A DNA stretch of 42,425 bases from Viridibacillus soli (lineage in GTDB: Bacteria; Bacillota; Bacilli; Bacillales_A; Planococcaceae): positions 1 through 42,425 of the forward strand of contig NZ_JAEOAH010000048.1 of NCBI RefSeq assembly GCF_016612995.1, written 5' to 3'. The notes under the pieces were generated by a model. That model searched no databases, had not been told where the DNA came from, and saw only the letters and a program-made list of their open reading frames with translations. Shown piece by piece: positions 42,341 through 42,425 of this stretch (position 1 is its first letter; every line of letters starts with the position of its first letter). The position numbers and the translations under genes are program-made.

Positions 42341-42425
42341 TATGAAAATATCTAAAAATACATATCCGAGCAGCAGCGTAAAAAATCGAGGGTACACAGA
42401 AATCTACCCCACCACATTTTTCGGG
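42341..42425 (+). CDS. Start of a gene cut by the window end (candidate)
   Basis: ATG with GGAGAAAAG 7-8 nt upstream begins KISKNTYPSSSVKNRGYTEI and stays open to the window edge (28 codons). It is too short to classify. Confidence 0.3.

Noticed and set aside
1-42425. CRISPR array, tRNA, rRNA or riboswitch
   Set aside because: No regularly spaced repeat array and no recognisable structured RNA was found on reading either strand; covariance searches were not possible.

Overview
The window looks like a chromosomal accessory region of a low-GC, Gram-positive, endospore-forming bacterium of the Bacillaceae/Planococcaceae type (Lysinibacillus, Solibacillus or Bacillus relatives). This rests on strong AGGAGG ribosome sites, a ytaF-type sporulation membrane gene, an LCP protein, a BcrC-like phosphatase, a DUF6366 protein and many lipoproteins. 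There is no rRNA, tRNA or CRISPR array. The genus cannot be fixed from sequence alone.

Layout. 0-6.5 kb: decayed tyrosine-recombinase remnants (413-1045 and 4299-4605), a DUF418 membrane protein with a coupled 35-aa gene, a membrane protein with a 46-aa gene behind it, a lipoprotein, a truncated Ku gene and a dead IS4-family element with visible inverted ends. 6.5-10.3 kb: a membrane-anchored serine hydrolase and a NarL/DesK-type two-component system. 10.3-16.5 kb: gene debris (GIY-YIG-like and SET-domain remnants), one secreted protein, a GNAT protein, a second serine hydrolase and a MerR regulator. 16.8-21 kb: a MarR regulator and a heterodimeric ABC exporter in one operon. 21-26.9 kb: the most core-like part, with a TRM11-type methyltransferase, ytaF, an XRE-DUF1232 fusion, an LCP protein and a PAP2 phosphatase. 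26.9-29.3 kb: transposon debris (ISL3 transposase, a probable TnsA start) and a nearly complete IS1595-type element that encloses the DUF6366 gene. 29.4-35.0 kb: a more GC-rich block with two secreted or membrane hydrolases under near-identical duplicated control regions, followed by an OmpR-type two-component system. 35-42.4 kb: lipoproteins, broken genes and a tyrosine recombinase plus partner that resemble GmtY and GmtX of the gamma-mobile-trio elements.

How the parts fit. Most intact genes concern the cell surface: sensing by two two-component systems, drug export, three beta-lactamase-fold hydrolases, lipoproteins and wall polymer attachment. The links best supported by sequence are (i) the OmpR-type regulator and two hydrolase promoters that each carry three 11-bp tandem half-sites, (ii) the autoregulated MarR-ABC-ABC operon, (iii) DUF6366 as a passenger of an IS1595-type element, and (iv) a family of AACTAAC/GTTAGTT intergenic inverted repeats scattered through the accessory parts. 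Names come from remembered family features; no database search was run.
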